Shown one piece after another: positions 26,465 to 38,937 of a DNA stretch of 64,000 nt. This DNA is from Penelope pileata (Eukaryota; Chordata; Aves; Galliformes; Cracidae). Location of the stretch: NCBI GenBank assembly GCA_013396635.1, contig WBMW01001305.1:853506-917505 (forward strand). Reading direction: 5' to 3'. The notes below the pieces were generated by a model. That model had not been told where the DNA came from, did no database searches, and worked only from the letters and a program-made list of their open reading frames with translations. Within the stretch, counting starts at the first letter, position 1; each line of letters starts with the position of its first letter. The position numbers and the translations under genes are program-made.

Positions 26465-27061
26465 CAATTCAGCATCCCAGAAGACAGGGCACATCACTTA
26501 CCTGCCGAGGGCTACATATTGAACTTTGGGGAATTAACATTTTGCCACTCCATGGACTGCTGTTTTGACTCCAGCTTGTAGTGGTGATGCCATGTCTTGT
26601 CACCAGTAATGATGCAGTCCAGGAAGCTGTCACCTTCAGCCTTGTATTGGTTCAATAGGTCCCAACAAACTTCCATACAGTGTTCTTTGCATTCCTGTAT
26701 GAGCACTTGTGGGACCCACCTGGTGCAAATATTGCGATATTCCAATGATGCCACCGTTGTTTCCAATGCATTGAAGCAGATATTCAGCTCTGTACACAGT
26801 TCCCTGGTCATAATCTGCTGACTTGTATAGATAAGCTGTTTGAGACACACTTCATTTCATGAGGTGACAGCTGTGCAAGGCTCTCTGGAATGTAGCTTGT
26901 CTTTTCTGTCACTGTTGCCACTGCTGAAACGCAACACCCACTGCCTCACTGTGCTCACATCCACTGATTGGTCTCCAGAAGTGTTCAGCTAGTGTCAATG
27001 GATGTCAATGGGTGCTATTTCTTTCTGCATGCAGGAATTCAATGACATGCCTTTGCTTCAT
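26465..27061 (-). pseudogene. Mariner transposase, broken and truncated
   Basis: The transposase begins at an ATG (27061-27059) reading MKQRHVIEFLHAE, then loses frame near the N-terminal helix-turn-helix region. From 26850 down to 26512 one frame stays open through the linker and the start of the catalytic domain. Visible are the WVPQVL form of the mariner WVPHxL motif, then HCMEVCWDLLNQY, then SFLDCIITGDKTWHHHY, whose aspartate in TGD is the first of the DDD triad; the usual following glutamate is lysine. An in-frame stop follows at about 26509, and the regions for the second and third aspartates are missing. It cannot encode an active enzyme. Confidence 0.85.
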
Positions 27062-27202
27062 ATGCACTTCTATGTCAGATGCCATCTCCTGCCATCTGTT
27101 GCACAGCAACAACATAGAACAGAATTTTGGTGGGAAGGTTCAACTTCTACTGCCATACCACCAACATCCACCTCTGACATCATGGGCCAAGGTAATAACA
27201 TA

Positions 27203-27229
27203 GGAGGCATTTGGAGGCATAGGAGGCAT
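27203..27229. repeat. GGAGGCAT triplication near mariner end
   Basis: Three GGAGGCAT units at 27203-27210, 27213-27220 and 27222-27229, about 20 bases inside the 5' terminal repeat of the truncated mariner. It probably arose by slippage after insertion. It would change the spacing of the end sequence relative to the sister copy. Confidence 0.75.
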
Positions 27230-27248
27230 AAGAGGAGCAACCCTCTTA

Positions 27249-29209
27249 GTTTAGTCAGATAGGAGGATTTGGAGAACATGACTTCTAAAGCAACTGTTCG
27301 AGTCCTCTGTTACTCAGAGGAGAGCCCTTCTCTGTGCTGTGTCCTAACGTGTTCCTTAGCCTCTGCTTGCCTTGAGCAGCACATAAAGCTGACCTTTCTC
27401 CTTTTCAGAAGTTTACTGTGCTTCTGGTGCTTTTTGGGGGCATCTTTAAGTCTCTTGGCTTCAAATGGTTGCAGTTAGATGGCATACCTGTGTTTTACAG
27501 AATGAGCTAGGGTGAATTCGGAAAGCATTTAAGGAGTGTGCCTTAAACTTTTCATGTGCATCTCTTAACTGGGATAGCTACAGTTGAGTCATCAGATGCA
27601 GGAGCATTGTCACAGCATAGGGCAGCTCAGTGGAGTTGTTGCAGTTGTGGGTGGTGCTGAAGAAAGCTGCTTAGACATGAAAAGAGGGAATAGAGTTTAG
27701 AATGTAACAAGTTGAATAACAAATGGTGTTTTAAACAGTGTTTTTATAGGACAGTTTGAGGTGAACTGACTGAAATGCAGGGACTTTTGTTTACCTTGGA
27801 AAGTTGCTAAAACTAGAGCAAGTCTTCAATATTGCTTGAACTAATTATGCAGTATTAAAAATTGAAGATTACTCCATAGTCAAGTTTATAGATTCTGGAG
27901 AAAAGGATGAAAACTTTAAGAATTGTCATGCCTTAGTGCTTCTGTACACTGGCTGCTTTTCTGAAGACTTAATTGCACTCTGCTTTGTTGCCCTCTCTTC
28001 CTTTTTAAACTGAAATGCCTAGAATCAGTACTGTTTGACAGTATTAGCATATAGTCCTGCTCAGACTTGAATGAATAGCAGAAAAATTACTACTTGCAGT
28101 GTGATTGGATGTTAGGTGGAGATTCAATATTTTGTGTGGCAAGGGGAGACTGCTGTTAGCAATGTGCCACAGAGGTCTGCATTTTTTTTGTGGTACGTAC
28201 AAAATGGTCTGCCTATCTCTTGCTTTAAAAGATCTTGCACTCTCCATTTTAATGGATTTAACAACTCTTCTCAGTCTTGCAGGCCATGTGAGCTAAGGGA
28301 AAGTAAATTACGAGTTTTGTATTTGAATGATCATTGTGGCTCAGGTTTTTGTTTTCTTTTAACCTACACCTTCAAAGGAAGGAAATACCAGAAGCCTTGC
28401 AATATAATATGCACAGCTGACCTTTTGTGTTCTGGGTTCCTTCAGAAAGGAGGAAAACACTTCAAGGTATGTGAGCAGAAGGTTAGAACAAGGTTTAGTA
28501 AATACTGTAGAGATAATTGTACAGTGCTGCAGGCAAAGGTGGAATAAAAGTATGACTATACACTGAACCATCAAAATATTCAAGCAATGCTTTCAGCATT
28601 GCTAACTTTTTCATTTGTGCTGAACTCTGATGTTGAGTGCACAGGAATAAATACCAACTCTGACAAACTACATTAAAAAAAGAAATCAATACCAAATGGT
28701 ATGATCCAAAGCTACTAAATGGGAATCAAATCTACAGAAATCACTGTCTAATTCAGTATATCAACTAACTCTAAAACAATTTGACAGCACTCCTTTATAC
28801 TGGACAGGCTGGCAGGTAATAAATTGATAGTGGTTTGGAAGTTCTATGTAAAAAGCAGTCTATCCAATTATTTCGAATAAAATCCTGGTTTTTAACAATG
28901 TTTCTGACAATACCCCAGTTTGATGGTAGCTTTACTACTATGTTAAAATTAGTAATGCCTGAGGATCTAGCAAGCTGAGGTTTATTATGCTTCCAATACA
29001 GTAACATACAAAAGTGGTTGCTGCCCCAGAGATCTTGCAATTTAAATAGAATGTGAAATAGTGCACTAAAGAGACTTTATGTAAGTAAGGTCTTTTATAG
29101 TGAGAACTCCTAGAGGTCAAGAATCCCAGAAAGTAGAGGAAATAGCAAGAAGCTCCAAGCCTTCATTGCAATGTGTCAAAGTAAAAGGCATCAACAATGA
29201 CTTGGGAGT
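27249..29209. other. Single-copy noncoding DNA
   Basis: No gene is recognised. A small perfect stem-loop lies at 28583-28603. The open frame at plus 28116-28547 (143 codons) is among the longest in the window, but it has no domain and its composition follows the local bases, so I regard it as chance. Confidence 0.55.
28583..28603. repeat. Small perfect stem-loop
   Basis: AGCAATGCT and AGCATTGCT pair perfectly over 9 bases around a TTC loop. It is too short to argue for a function. Confidence 0.6.
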
Positions 29210-30470
29210 TGATAGCATCTGGGTAGGTTAGTTTTGAAAGACAGCTTCTTCCCTGTGTAAGTGAGCCGTGTGGCAAAGAAAATAGGCATGCTGGGTGGTG
29301 GGGTCTAGAGAGGCTTGTTTGGCCAAGCACTGAGTTTCATCGGACATGTCTGACAAGATAGAGTTGTAAACTTTTATGTTCTGCTTTTCTCAGAAGAAAT
29401 CCTTGCTATGCTGCATCATTATGTTGAAGGAATCACTACAACAGTTGGTCTGGGGCTGAAGGAGGAGCCCTGTGCTCCTAGAGGCTGGGCCATGGAGAGG
29501 AGCATTATGGGAGCTATCTGGAGCATGAATATTGGCCTCTAGGCTGGAAGAGGGTGGTTTTTCATTCTCCAGTTCTCCCCAAATCTTGACTTTGAGCTGT
29601 CTTCCCTATTGTAGGTAATAATCACAAGCATTCCTTCAGGACCTTAGAGCTCTACATACTGAGTGAAGGATGAGAGAAGACTTCTCTCTGGGGTTGGATT
29701 GACCAGAGTTCATTGGGTTTTCTGCTTGCCTTGCAGCTGAAGGGCTGAGAATCAAGGCTCAGACACCTCTTCATAGCAGGATAAAACAACAGTTCTTGTG
29801 ACTTGCAATCGCTAAGTGGAAAGGAGGAGTGATGAATATGCTGTTTTCCATTGGAAATGAGATTTTAGATTTTCTGTGCACTTTGTCTAGGAGGGGATAG
29901 ATGTTGGCCTCTGGCAGAGGTGTTCTGCTGAGTTCGGTTTTGTCTTGTTCTTGTGGACTGTGCTGAAGAACAGGAATGTTGCACTTGAACCTGGTTAGAT
30001 GCCTGATCACTGAAAGTAGGCTGTTTTCATGGTATCTTCATGTAGCTTTTCCTTTAAGCTGTCTGGAAAAATCATTAAATGCAACAACCTCCTTGTTACC
30101 ACCAGTTACACTTCCACGAGCAATTCCCTTTCTGCCTTTTTTTGTGTCTAAGACAGTGTTGTCTGGGTGCCTCTTCTGCAGCAAAGGCACTAGCTCCTGG
30201 AATTTGGAAGTGCATGCAAGGTTAGCTGCTGTGATAGACACTGGTGGTGGGTGGCATTAGCTGTCTTTTTTGTAGAAGAAGCATGGGCTAATGTGCTGCA
30301 GCAACCACAGCATTGTTGCAGAATTCCAGACCAGTGCGAATCTGAAGGTCCTGCCTAAGTACCTCTAGAGCTAACACAATGCTCAGTGCAGAGCTTCAGC
30401 TCCTATATCTTTCCTTTGGTATGGCTGCATGTATATCCTTAAGCTTAATTTAATGGATCCTTGTTGATTT
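29210..30470 (-). pseudogene. Stop-poor stretch, possible decayed coding sequence
   Basis: On the minus strand about 1.2 kb reads as a chain of long frames with few stops. There are about 70 codons ending near 30038 (with LDTKKGRKGIARG), then about 135 codons with one TAA between about 30010 and 29650 (with RTRQNRTQQNTSARGQ and FYPAMKRCLSLDSQP), then about 120 codons with one TGA down to about 29230 (with SDMSDETQCLAKQ). The composition is protein-like, but no family is recognised. Other frames and the plus strand are also rather open here, which weakens the case. A frame-shifted retrocopy or lost exon is possible; chance from low TA content is equally possible. Confidence 0.2.
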
Positions 30471-33400
30471 CTTCCCCCATGTGAATGGGCAGCAGTTGCC
30501 TGCAGATGGGGTGTTTGAAGCATGAGCTGTGGCAACTGCTTATCTGAAGTCTTTGTTTCTGTGATTGGGAAAATGTCAATAACTGCAGAGTTAGTACTAA
30601 AACTTGTTATTGAAAATTAGCAGCTGCCTGCAGCATCCAGTGCAGTGTTGAATTCTTTTTTCTTAGGCCTGCTGAACGCATACTGAAGAATGCAAAGAGT
30701 TCTTAACAGGTGGAACACTTCTCTTATTTTTTAGCTACTTTCACATGAAAATGAAAGCATGGCTCAATGCTTACTTAAAGTGACTTTTTTTTATTGAGGG
30801 GGGGACGATTCTTCATTTTAGCCCAGTTATAAGAACTGTATTTACTTGTGCTGTAGGATCCCCTTGGCTTGCAATTTTCCACGCTGGGAATCTCTGCCAA
30901 CTCTATTTTGAGGTGAAAAATAAATGTCTCTATGATTAAGTCAGCACAACATTCTTGAAAAATGAGATTTCATTCCATTATGCTGCTTTCACGCATAATA
31001 AAAGGGGAAAAAGTGAAAGGTGTAGAAATGTCAGACTAGCTGTAGGCCTCATACTGCTGTTGGTCTTTGTAATGGGTGAACTGAAAGTCTGAAAGATCAT
31101 GTCTTCACCTAGTGCGTCAAGCTGGAGTAGAGTGGCTGACTTCAACTCACCAGTTTAACAGTTGTCACTATTACTTTGCATTTAAAGAAAATTAAGTGGT
31201 TTAACAGCTAAAGTCAAAGTGTTAATTCTTAGGGTCTGGAAAGTTTCATTCACAAACAACCACATGCTGAAAGGGAGAAGACTGCAAAATCTAATCTTCT
31301 ATATAGTAAGTGAACTGCTCAACAAATACAGTTGCAAAATTGCAAGGTTTATGCTTAGGCTTTCTAGCCTGGCCTCTGGAGGTGGTCCCGATTCTGGGAC
31401 TGTAAAAGTAATCATAGCTTTGTATTGGTTACCTTATCTAAAACTAATGTTGTAGTGTATGACTTGCGCAGTAAGGCTGTAGCTTGTTGTCATAAAGGTG
31501 AAATATTTTCCTGTTTGTTCCAAGGAACATACTACTTAAAATGCTTTACAAATGCTTGTGCTTTTACCATTTTAGATATCCTTGTTACTAAAATTTTTTT
31601 TGCATTAATGCATGAGCTCTGAAACTTGTTCTTCTAGTTAATGATATTGCCCTCAGATGTTTGCCCCCACCTTTACTGAAGGTGGTGGCTGTAGTTTTAA
31701 TGAAGTTGGCAGATGGAAATGTACCCCATGATGTATATAATCTATCACAAAACCCAGCATTATAATCAAAAGCTATGTTCTCCAGCAATTAAGGGGCAGG
31801 ATTGGCTCTGAAACTGCTGTAGGCAGTTTGCAGGAACTTTGCTTGTTCAGCCAAAGCAGCTAACGTCTCTTCACCAGAAAGGTTTCTGGGTTCAGCAGGG
31901 ATGACTGGAAGGTTTCCTTTCTATTGGGTTAGGGGCAGCCTGTGCTTTAGCTGGAAATGATTTCATTAAAGCCTGTTAGATCCCCCCCACACCTGCCCCA
32001 AAGAATATGCACTGATTTTTTTCATGTAATCTCTAATGGTGAACATCTGTTTCCTTAGCAGAATTTCCTGCTTAAATACAATATTTTTGACAGTTTTTGT
32101 AGTGTCTTTCACTGTCTTTGGGTTGGAGAACATATCAATTAAAACATTAAATTCTCCTGCCAGATGCTGTTCTGTACTTTGTAGGTTTGTTTTTTCTTTT
32201 TGGTAGTGGCTGTTGCTTGCATTTCCCCTTTGTGACCAGATCTTGTTAGGTGCTACAGTGTAACTTGGGAGTCAAGACACTGGGAGCAGAGGTGTCCACA
32301 TTTGTGCTCATCCTTGCCCAGTTAGGCCCCTACCTCCTGCTGCTTTAAGGAGCAGTGAGGAGTTGAATTTGTGGAGGGCAGCGCAGCCAGGTGGGAGAGA
32401 GAGGGTCTCTTGCATAAAACTGAGCTGGACACTGTGGTGTTGCTCTGGATCTGTGGTGATTGCTTCATTTGTCAGGTCGTGCACAAACTATGTGAGGGTT
32501 GGTAGCAGAAATTAAGTATTTTGTATAGCTTAAAGGGAATTTTTGTCTCTATTAGTTAGATTCACTGCATCAATGTAATTAGTGCAGTCTGTTAACCAGC
32601 ATATTTTTGTCTGATACTTTAGTCAGCATTTGCTGACAATACAATTACAAAAAATTACAAACTGAAAGGACAACGCAGATACATTTGTCTGTTTGTTTCT
32701 TCTACGATGGCAGATTGCCAGAGATGACATGCTTCACTAAATGTCACTAAATATTATGTGCTTAGGACTTAATTATGCCTTTAAGGTATTGGCCCTTTCA
32801 GGGAAGAGTGGATAAAATTGCTTCCTTGAGAGCTCTGAGCCATGCTCAGCCTGAGAAAATGTGACTCCTGGCAGCATGGTGGGAAATCAAAAGGCAAGCT
32901 GATCATCTATTTGAAAAGACAGAGCATATGTGCTTGCCCAACACCTTCTCAGCTGTGCTGATGGGTGAGCTATCTCACTGCTCTGGGCATTAAATAAATC
33001 TGTTAAAGCATTGTCTGTCTGTAGCCTCAAATGCTTTTCTAAGCTCTACAGTGGGAAGGTAACTCTCAGGCTACAAAGTCCTGAATATGCCTAGAATTTC
33101 TTGCATCAAAGAATAGTACGAAAGGCTAATTGGAGGGGGGAAAAAAAAAATCTACTTCACAGGCTTGATCCAACAACCGCTTCATCCAGGAGGGCTGAAG
33201 GGATGAGTCTAGATTGGGGTCTTGCTTATCTCCCTGAAGAGGAAGACAGACCCAGGACACAAACAGAGCAGACTTTTGGAGGCAGACAACTTTATCTCAA
33301 CAATAAAGGAAGAACAGCCCACAGGAAAACTATCATTCCTTACAGAGTTCAGGGCTTTAGAATACCTTCATGTGTTCTCCCCTCCTGCTTGTGGTCAGTC

Positions 33401-35730
33401 CATGCTTCCAGCTGGGATGCTCACTGGAACCCACAGGCAATAATGCCATGTTACAGCCATGCTGGCACTTCTGGAAGTAGGAAGGATGTGACGGAAGGAT
33501 GAGTGAACAAAAAGTGAGGAGAGGAGAACAGATATGGGGAGTTGAGAGGAATTGTCACAGTAGGGGTCTCACTGGCTGAGGATCCCATCTAATCTTACGG
33601 CACGTAAACAGTATGCTTTCTATTAGCTATTTGCATTTGCACTTCTTTCTTATGCTTTAAAAGGGAAACAAATCAATTCTTTACTTTTTGAAGCAAAGCA
33701 TAAATCCAGTTATTGTGACTTAGGAGGGCTGAAGACATAAAGGTACAACCTATGCTAGCAGATGCTCAGTGCATGGTTAGATGTGCACTAGTGCAGAGAA
33801 ACACTTAATTTTGATGTTGGCAAAGTATGAAAATGATAAATATTAACTCTTAATAGAAAATACAATAATGTGATATTTTTTTGGAAATTGCTGGCAGCTT
33901 CTAATTCTTGAAAAGGTGTATTTCATAGCGCATATATACGTCTCCAAATATAAATTTGGAGGTAACCCACAGGAGCACAAAAAAACAAGATTATATTGTG
34001 CTATGGGATTATGTAGGATGTAGCTGTCATAATTTTATGCTGCCTTTTTTCCCCTGTCAGCTTACTATAAAGTAGCCATCCTCCTCAGTATTTAGTCCAC
34101 TCTTAAAGGTTCCTTTTTTTACAGAGGACTTTCTGAAGTCAACCATCGCAGGTGTGAGGCAGTAAGTGCGGTCGGTAATACCGGATTTCCCAAAAGCTGT
34201 GTCATGTCAAGTGGCTTTGTTTAGGCTTCCATTTCTTTATGAAGTATTTGAATTTCAAAATCTTCATAATATCCAGGTTTATAAGTGCAACTGCCTACGC
34301 TTCTTCAGGGTCAAAATATCCTCTGTCAGTGCTTCCTCTCAGTTCACAAAATCGCTGTGATGAGTAACAGTTTATAAGTTCAGGAATTGCCTCTAGCAGT
34401 TGCCGTTCCTCTGCCCTCTGACTCGTCCCTGATTTGATGCCTCCTGTCTGAATCTAACTGTTTAACTCTGCTATCCATACATATACAGAACAAGATGTTA
34501 TTGTAGCAAATCCTTTTGTCATCTTTAAGTATTTTCCTCAAATGCTTCTGGGCTAAAATGCTATAGCATGAAGAAGGCAAGCAATATGTACTGTAGTCAC
34601 AAGCATAGTCTTGCAAACAAAAATCAACAGATTTCTAATGTTAAATTTGCTGTTCACATGAGTTGTTTGACTTTGCTCTAGTCTTCCACAGAGAAAAATG
34701 TCCCAGAACAGTAATATCTTCCTTGCTGCTGTATACATAAAACATAAATGCATTCTAACTTGTCATCAGTGATATTCATACAAAGCTCTAGATTTAAAAT
34801 GATGCATAATTTTTTTTATGCGTTTTCCCATTCTATTGGAAACTTCAGAGCATGCTCCCTGCTTGCAGCTGAAATACTGAACAATTCCAGTATTATGGTT
34901 ACTTGTGGAATACCAAAAATGGTTTTCTGTCATTACGAAGACATCTTGTAAACTTGCTATGATGTTCTTCTTTTCTAGAAGAGTGAGTCTCTGGACAGTA
35001 GCAACTAAGGTTTAAATGTTTTGTAGGAATGTGTGAAACTAGAAGAATACTGAGGGAAGATGCCAAATGATCTTTTTGCCAAAGATTTTGTTTTTAATGA
35101 TTTATATTCAATTAAAATTCACTAAATAATATATTTGAATCTGTATCCTGTGTTATGGTCTTGTTTTCATGTTGTTTCATTGCTGTTGGTGCTCTTAGGA
35201 TAGAGAGGAATTTCTATCGGGGCTTTCAAATGTATCAATATGAAATGATGCAATGGGACCTTGTAATAGAGAACAGAGTAGTTCTAGTATAATGGTCCTT
35301 GTGAAAAATACTGAAATTGTGCCAATTCTAGCAGGTCATATGTCCCTGGTACTTATGTGAAATGTAAGATAACGCTCTTGCTAAAAGATTTTCAGTTTCC
35401 TATGTAGTAGTTTTACAGAATTCATTAAATGCTCCGTGGCATCTTAAAAGCAAGCTACTAAAAATTCCACCTAAGAAGCTTTTCACACTACAAAGTGAAA
35501 TATACAAACTAAAATTTCAGAGTTGAAGTTGTGATTTCCTAACTTGATGTCCTAGTATATAATATAGTTCCTATCTTTCCCCCTTTATTTTGTTCCTTTC
35601 CTAATGTCTACCTTAATTCATACTTAGAAAGGTGTTCTTTTGTATTTTAGTATTTTCCGTGTCTTTTGTTTTTTCACATGCATTAACTACTTGCTATTCT
35701 AACCTTGCAATAAAAAAAAAAAAGTATTAA

Positions 35731-35756
35731 CATCCTTAAATCTCATCCTTAAATCT
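35731..35756. repeat. 13-base exact tandem duplication
   Basis: CATCCTTAAATCT is repeated once without change (35731-35743, 35744-35756). It is probably recent slippage. Confidence 0.85.
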
Positions 35757-35904
35757 ACTTGGAGTATACAATGTGTGTATAAAATGTTACTAAATACAGC
35801 TACCATCACTTAGTATGTGAAGATCTGAGATGCGAAAACTTAAATATTGAGAGCTCAGCTGGGGAGAAACCTCACTTCTAAAGTTCTTTGTATACTAGGA
35901 AAAC

Positions 35905-35921
35905 TTTTTTTTTTTTTTTTT
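35905..35921. repeat. Poly-T run, 17 bases
   Basis: An uninterrupted homopolymer. No retrocopied sequence with a matching A-tail orientation is recognisable next to it. Confidence 0.85.
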
Positions 35922-38252
35922 ATCAAAATGTGAATACATGAGCACTTGTATTCTACAAATTGGGCAGTAGGCATCAGGTGTTAGTGTAGGTAGAGTCAGA
36001 GCACAAAGTATGAAGGGCTGTTAAGGGAAGTTTTGGTGGTTCTGTGCTCAGGGGTCTTCTCTTGGCGGGTAATTGCACTGCATAGAAAACAAGCAGGGAC
36101 CCAGCAACCCCTGTTAGAGGCGGTGCAGTGTTGTGTCTGGGTGTGCACACCCATCCAGGCTGCCTGGAGCCTGCCTCTGTCGGGATGCAGAGGAGATGGA
36201 CGTGCTCACAAAAGAGCATGGTAATGGTTGCACAAGCAACATTGTTCTGGCTGCTTTTGAGTTTTTTCTAATATGCTGGTCTTGCATGCTCTTGGATATA
36301 TCTTCTGAAGCTAAAAACTTCTTCTAAAAGAAGAAATTCTAGCTGTGAATGCATTACTTTGTAAAAGTTAACAGAAGTCATACTAAGATTTACAGCATGG
36401 AACAGTACAACTTGAACTACTGGAGCAGCCTGATAATGGTACTAAACTTACTATGAGGATCAGGTGCTAAAGGAAGACGAAATATGCTTTTTCTTTTTGT
36501 GACAAAGGGATAAATAGTCAGGGCTCCTAGTTTAAAGACTGTGGAACACTGCAGGCCCCATTAGGATTGCTGCTTCTGCAGCTTCCTCATTACCTAGATC
36601 TGTTTCTGGTCCTTCAGCTCACAATGTGTCCTCTTTATGTGGCTGTTTCTCCCACATCTTTTTTTACAAAATACCTGTATTTTCCATGGTGCCTATCCTT
36701 TTCCCAGGACCTACTTCTCTGTCAAAGTGCCCTGGACATCTTTTCTCACTCAGTTTCTTTGCCCTTGACTAAAGTCTTTCTGACATCTTACTTCTCTGCA
36801 CTGCTCTGGTGCCAAGAAAAGAGACGAAGTATGCTGACTTCACTTTCTTCACTGTTGAAGTGTTGGAGTTGATTCAAAACAAAGTTGAGAGAAAAAAAAT
36901 CAGGCTTAGCAGATTGTAGCATGGGTAATTTCATTCAAAAATGTTAAGGCTGGAATGTTCAGGCAAATAAATGCATTGGAACAAAGTTTAGAGCAGGTTT
37001 AGTGGTAGAGCTCATTTCTTACTTCAGGATGTTTCCACTGTAAAGCAGTATTTCTAGCTTGAATTGTATGTTAGCAATTTAAAACAATTGGTTTAGTTTG
37101 TCCTGTACTTTCAGGCACTTGAGGAAGGCTTGGGTCTGTATTGCTGCAGGAAAGGTAATGTACATGCTAAGTTTGTAATTTCATACTCAGACTGTTTTTA
37201 AACAATTGCCATGACAACACGACACAATTTGTGCTACGGAAGCCCTAAATGAAATACAGGGTGAAATCCAATGCACTTCATTGTTTTTCTACTAGTGAAA
37301 GTATAACATAAAGTGGATATCTTCACTGCGTCAATCAGTTCCTTCCATTCCTCTCTGCTTCCATTGGACCTTTCTATCAGAAGGTTATTCTCTGATCTTG
37401 TAATCTGTACTATCAGTCATTAGCAATGACAATCAATGTACAGAACTGAATTCCAAGATGTCCTCTCGGTTCACTGGTTTATATTTGAATTTGTCTGGTG
37501 GTAGTAGTATTTGATTTATCATATCTTCTAACACTTTTTTGAGAATCTCCCCTTTTAACTCCTCAATTAAGTGGCAGAGACAGTCACTTCAATGCCTATT
37601 TGTCGGTAACATATTATAGTAACATGAATCTCACTAACAACATGTACTGAAATGTCTCTATTCCACTAACATACAACATACTGGAATATAGTTTTCAGTG
37701 AAGTTGTCAACTGAGCATTAAAATTTAATCTAACAAATGGACAAAAGCTTGCTATTCAGAGCTATGATGAGATGCAGTATTAAAGACTGTCTCAATTTGT
37801 GCTAGATGTAAATCTAGCTCTCAATAGGAATGCACTAGAGAGAAACTTGGTGCATTGTGTCAGCTAGTGGAAAATGAAGCTATTATCATTTTGTGAAGTG
37901 ACGGTGACAAGAGCTGATAGCAGAGAGCTACCCCAACAATATGATTAATAACTTAAAAGGACAGCAGGATCCATTGTTGTCATATACCAGCCATAAGACT
38001 TCAGGTAAATTCTGGTTAGAAATAAATTGTCTTTAAGAACTGGTGATGGTGGAGCATCTACCACAGTTAATATAGCTGTTCAACAGTACTCATAAAACAG
38101 ACAACTGTAAATCGTTTTCAAGCTTCAGTACCATGACTAATTTAGTGATTAAGCATAAGGTCTTTATTTTCTTTCCTTATTTAGCCTTGTAGAAGTAAGT
38201 TTTCTTCCACCACACTTGAAGGTTCTGACAAAATGCCAAGCTGTGTGGTGCA

Positions 38253-38937
38253 GTCGACACACCAGAGGGAAGGGATGCCATCCAGAGGGACCTGGACAGG
38301 CTGGAGAGGTGGGCCCATGCCAACCTCATGAAGTTCAACAAAGCCAAGTGCAAGGTCCTGCACCTGGGTCGGAGCAATCCCAAGTACACATACAGGCTGG
38401 GCAGAGAATGGCTTGAGAGCAGCCCTGAGGAGAGGGACTTGGGAGTGTGTGTCGATGAGAAACTCAACATGAGCCGGCAGTGTGCACTTGCAGCCCAGAA
38501 GGCACCTGGAGTCTTGTGTCCAGTTCTGGGCCTCCCAACATGAGAAGGATGTGGAGCTGTTGGAGCGGGTCCAGAGGAGGGCCATGAGGATGATCAGAGG
38601 GCTGGAGCTCCTCCCCTACGAGGACAGGCTGAGAGAGTTGGGACTCTTCAGCCTGGAGAAGAGAAGGCTGCGGGGGGGCCTGATAGCAGCCTTCCAGGAC
38701 CTGAAGGGGGCCTACAGGAAAGCTGGGGAGGGGCTTTTTACAAGGATAGATCATGACAGGACAAGGGGTAATGGTTATAAACTGGAAGAGGGTAGATTTA
38801 GACTAGATATAAGGAAGAAATTCTTCACTGTGAGGGTGGTGAGACACTGGAACGGGTTGCCCAGGGAGGTTGTGGATGCCTCCTCCCTGGAAGTATTCAA
38901 AGCCAGGCTGGATGGGGCTTTAAGCAACCTGGTCTAG
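38253..38937 (+). pseudogene. CR1 ORF2 C-terminus, deleted and frameshifted
   Basis: ORF2 of CR1 encodes an endonuclease and reverse transcriptase; only the C-terminal part beyond the catalytic core remains. One frame runs from 38253 (PEGRDAIQRDLDRLERW, then KFNKAKCKVLHLG, then SPEERDLGVCVDEKLN) to AAQKA at about 38504. The text then jumps to HLESCVQFW in the next frame (from 38503), which runs through VQRRAMRMIRGLE and VRHWNGLPREVV to the natural stop TAG at 38935-38937. The sequence that in intact copies links the two parts, roughly 30 or more codons, is missing, with a CA microhomology at the junction. Apart from this deletion the frames have no stops. Confidence 0.9.

Larger units (their letters stand above)
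26465..27246 (-). mobile_element. Mariner transposon, 3'-truncated copy
   Basis: A second mariner of the same family, in opposite orientation to the one at 23587-24150. Its 5' terminal repeat (minus strand GAGGGTTGCTCC) lies at the right edge next to a TA (27247-27248). The untranslated leader and transposase follow leftwards until similarity fades near 26465, a little beyond the codons for a PSAGK-like motif. The 3' third of the gene and the 3' terminal repeat are absent. Between 27203 and 27229 the subterminal motif GGAGGCAT is present three times, where the sister copy has it once in altered form. Confidence 0.85.
30471..38228. other. Single-copy noncoding DNA
   Basis: No gene is recognised in about 7.8 kb. 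Small items inside are an exact 13-base tandem duplication at 35731-35756, a T17 run at 35905-35921, and a GC-richer part at about 36000-36220. The plus frame at 33101-33502 (133 codons) shows no domain and no convincing splice context. Confidence 0.55.

Noticed and set aside
27290..27310. A GTTCGAGTCC word resembling a tRNA gene B box
   Set aside because: The flanking bases do not form the T-arm stem and no anticodon arm or acceptor stem can be drawn around it.
28116..28547. A 143-codon plus-strand open frame
   Set aside because: Length is within the chance range for 64 kb. Its composition follows the local bases, no motif is visible, and the opposite strand is equally open.
33101..33502. 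A 133-codon plus-strand open frame
   Set aside because: No domain, no signal peptide and no convincing splice borders. A second frame overlaps it for 74 codons, so it is not favoured.
38177..38754. Long minus-strand open frames across the CR1 fragment
   Set aside because: They are antisense to CR1 ORF2, whose plus-strand frame is clearly the coding one.
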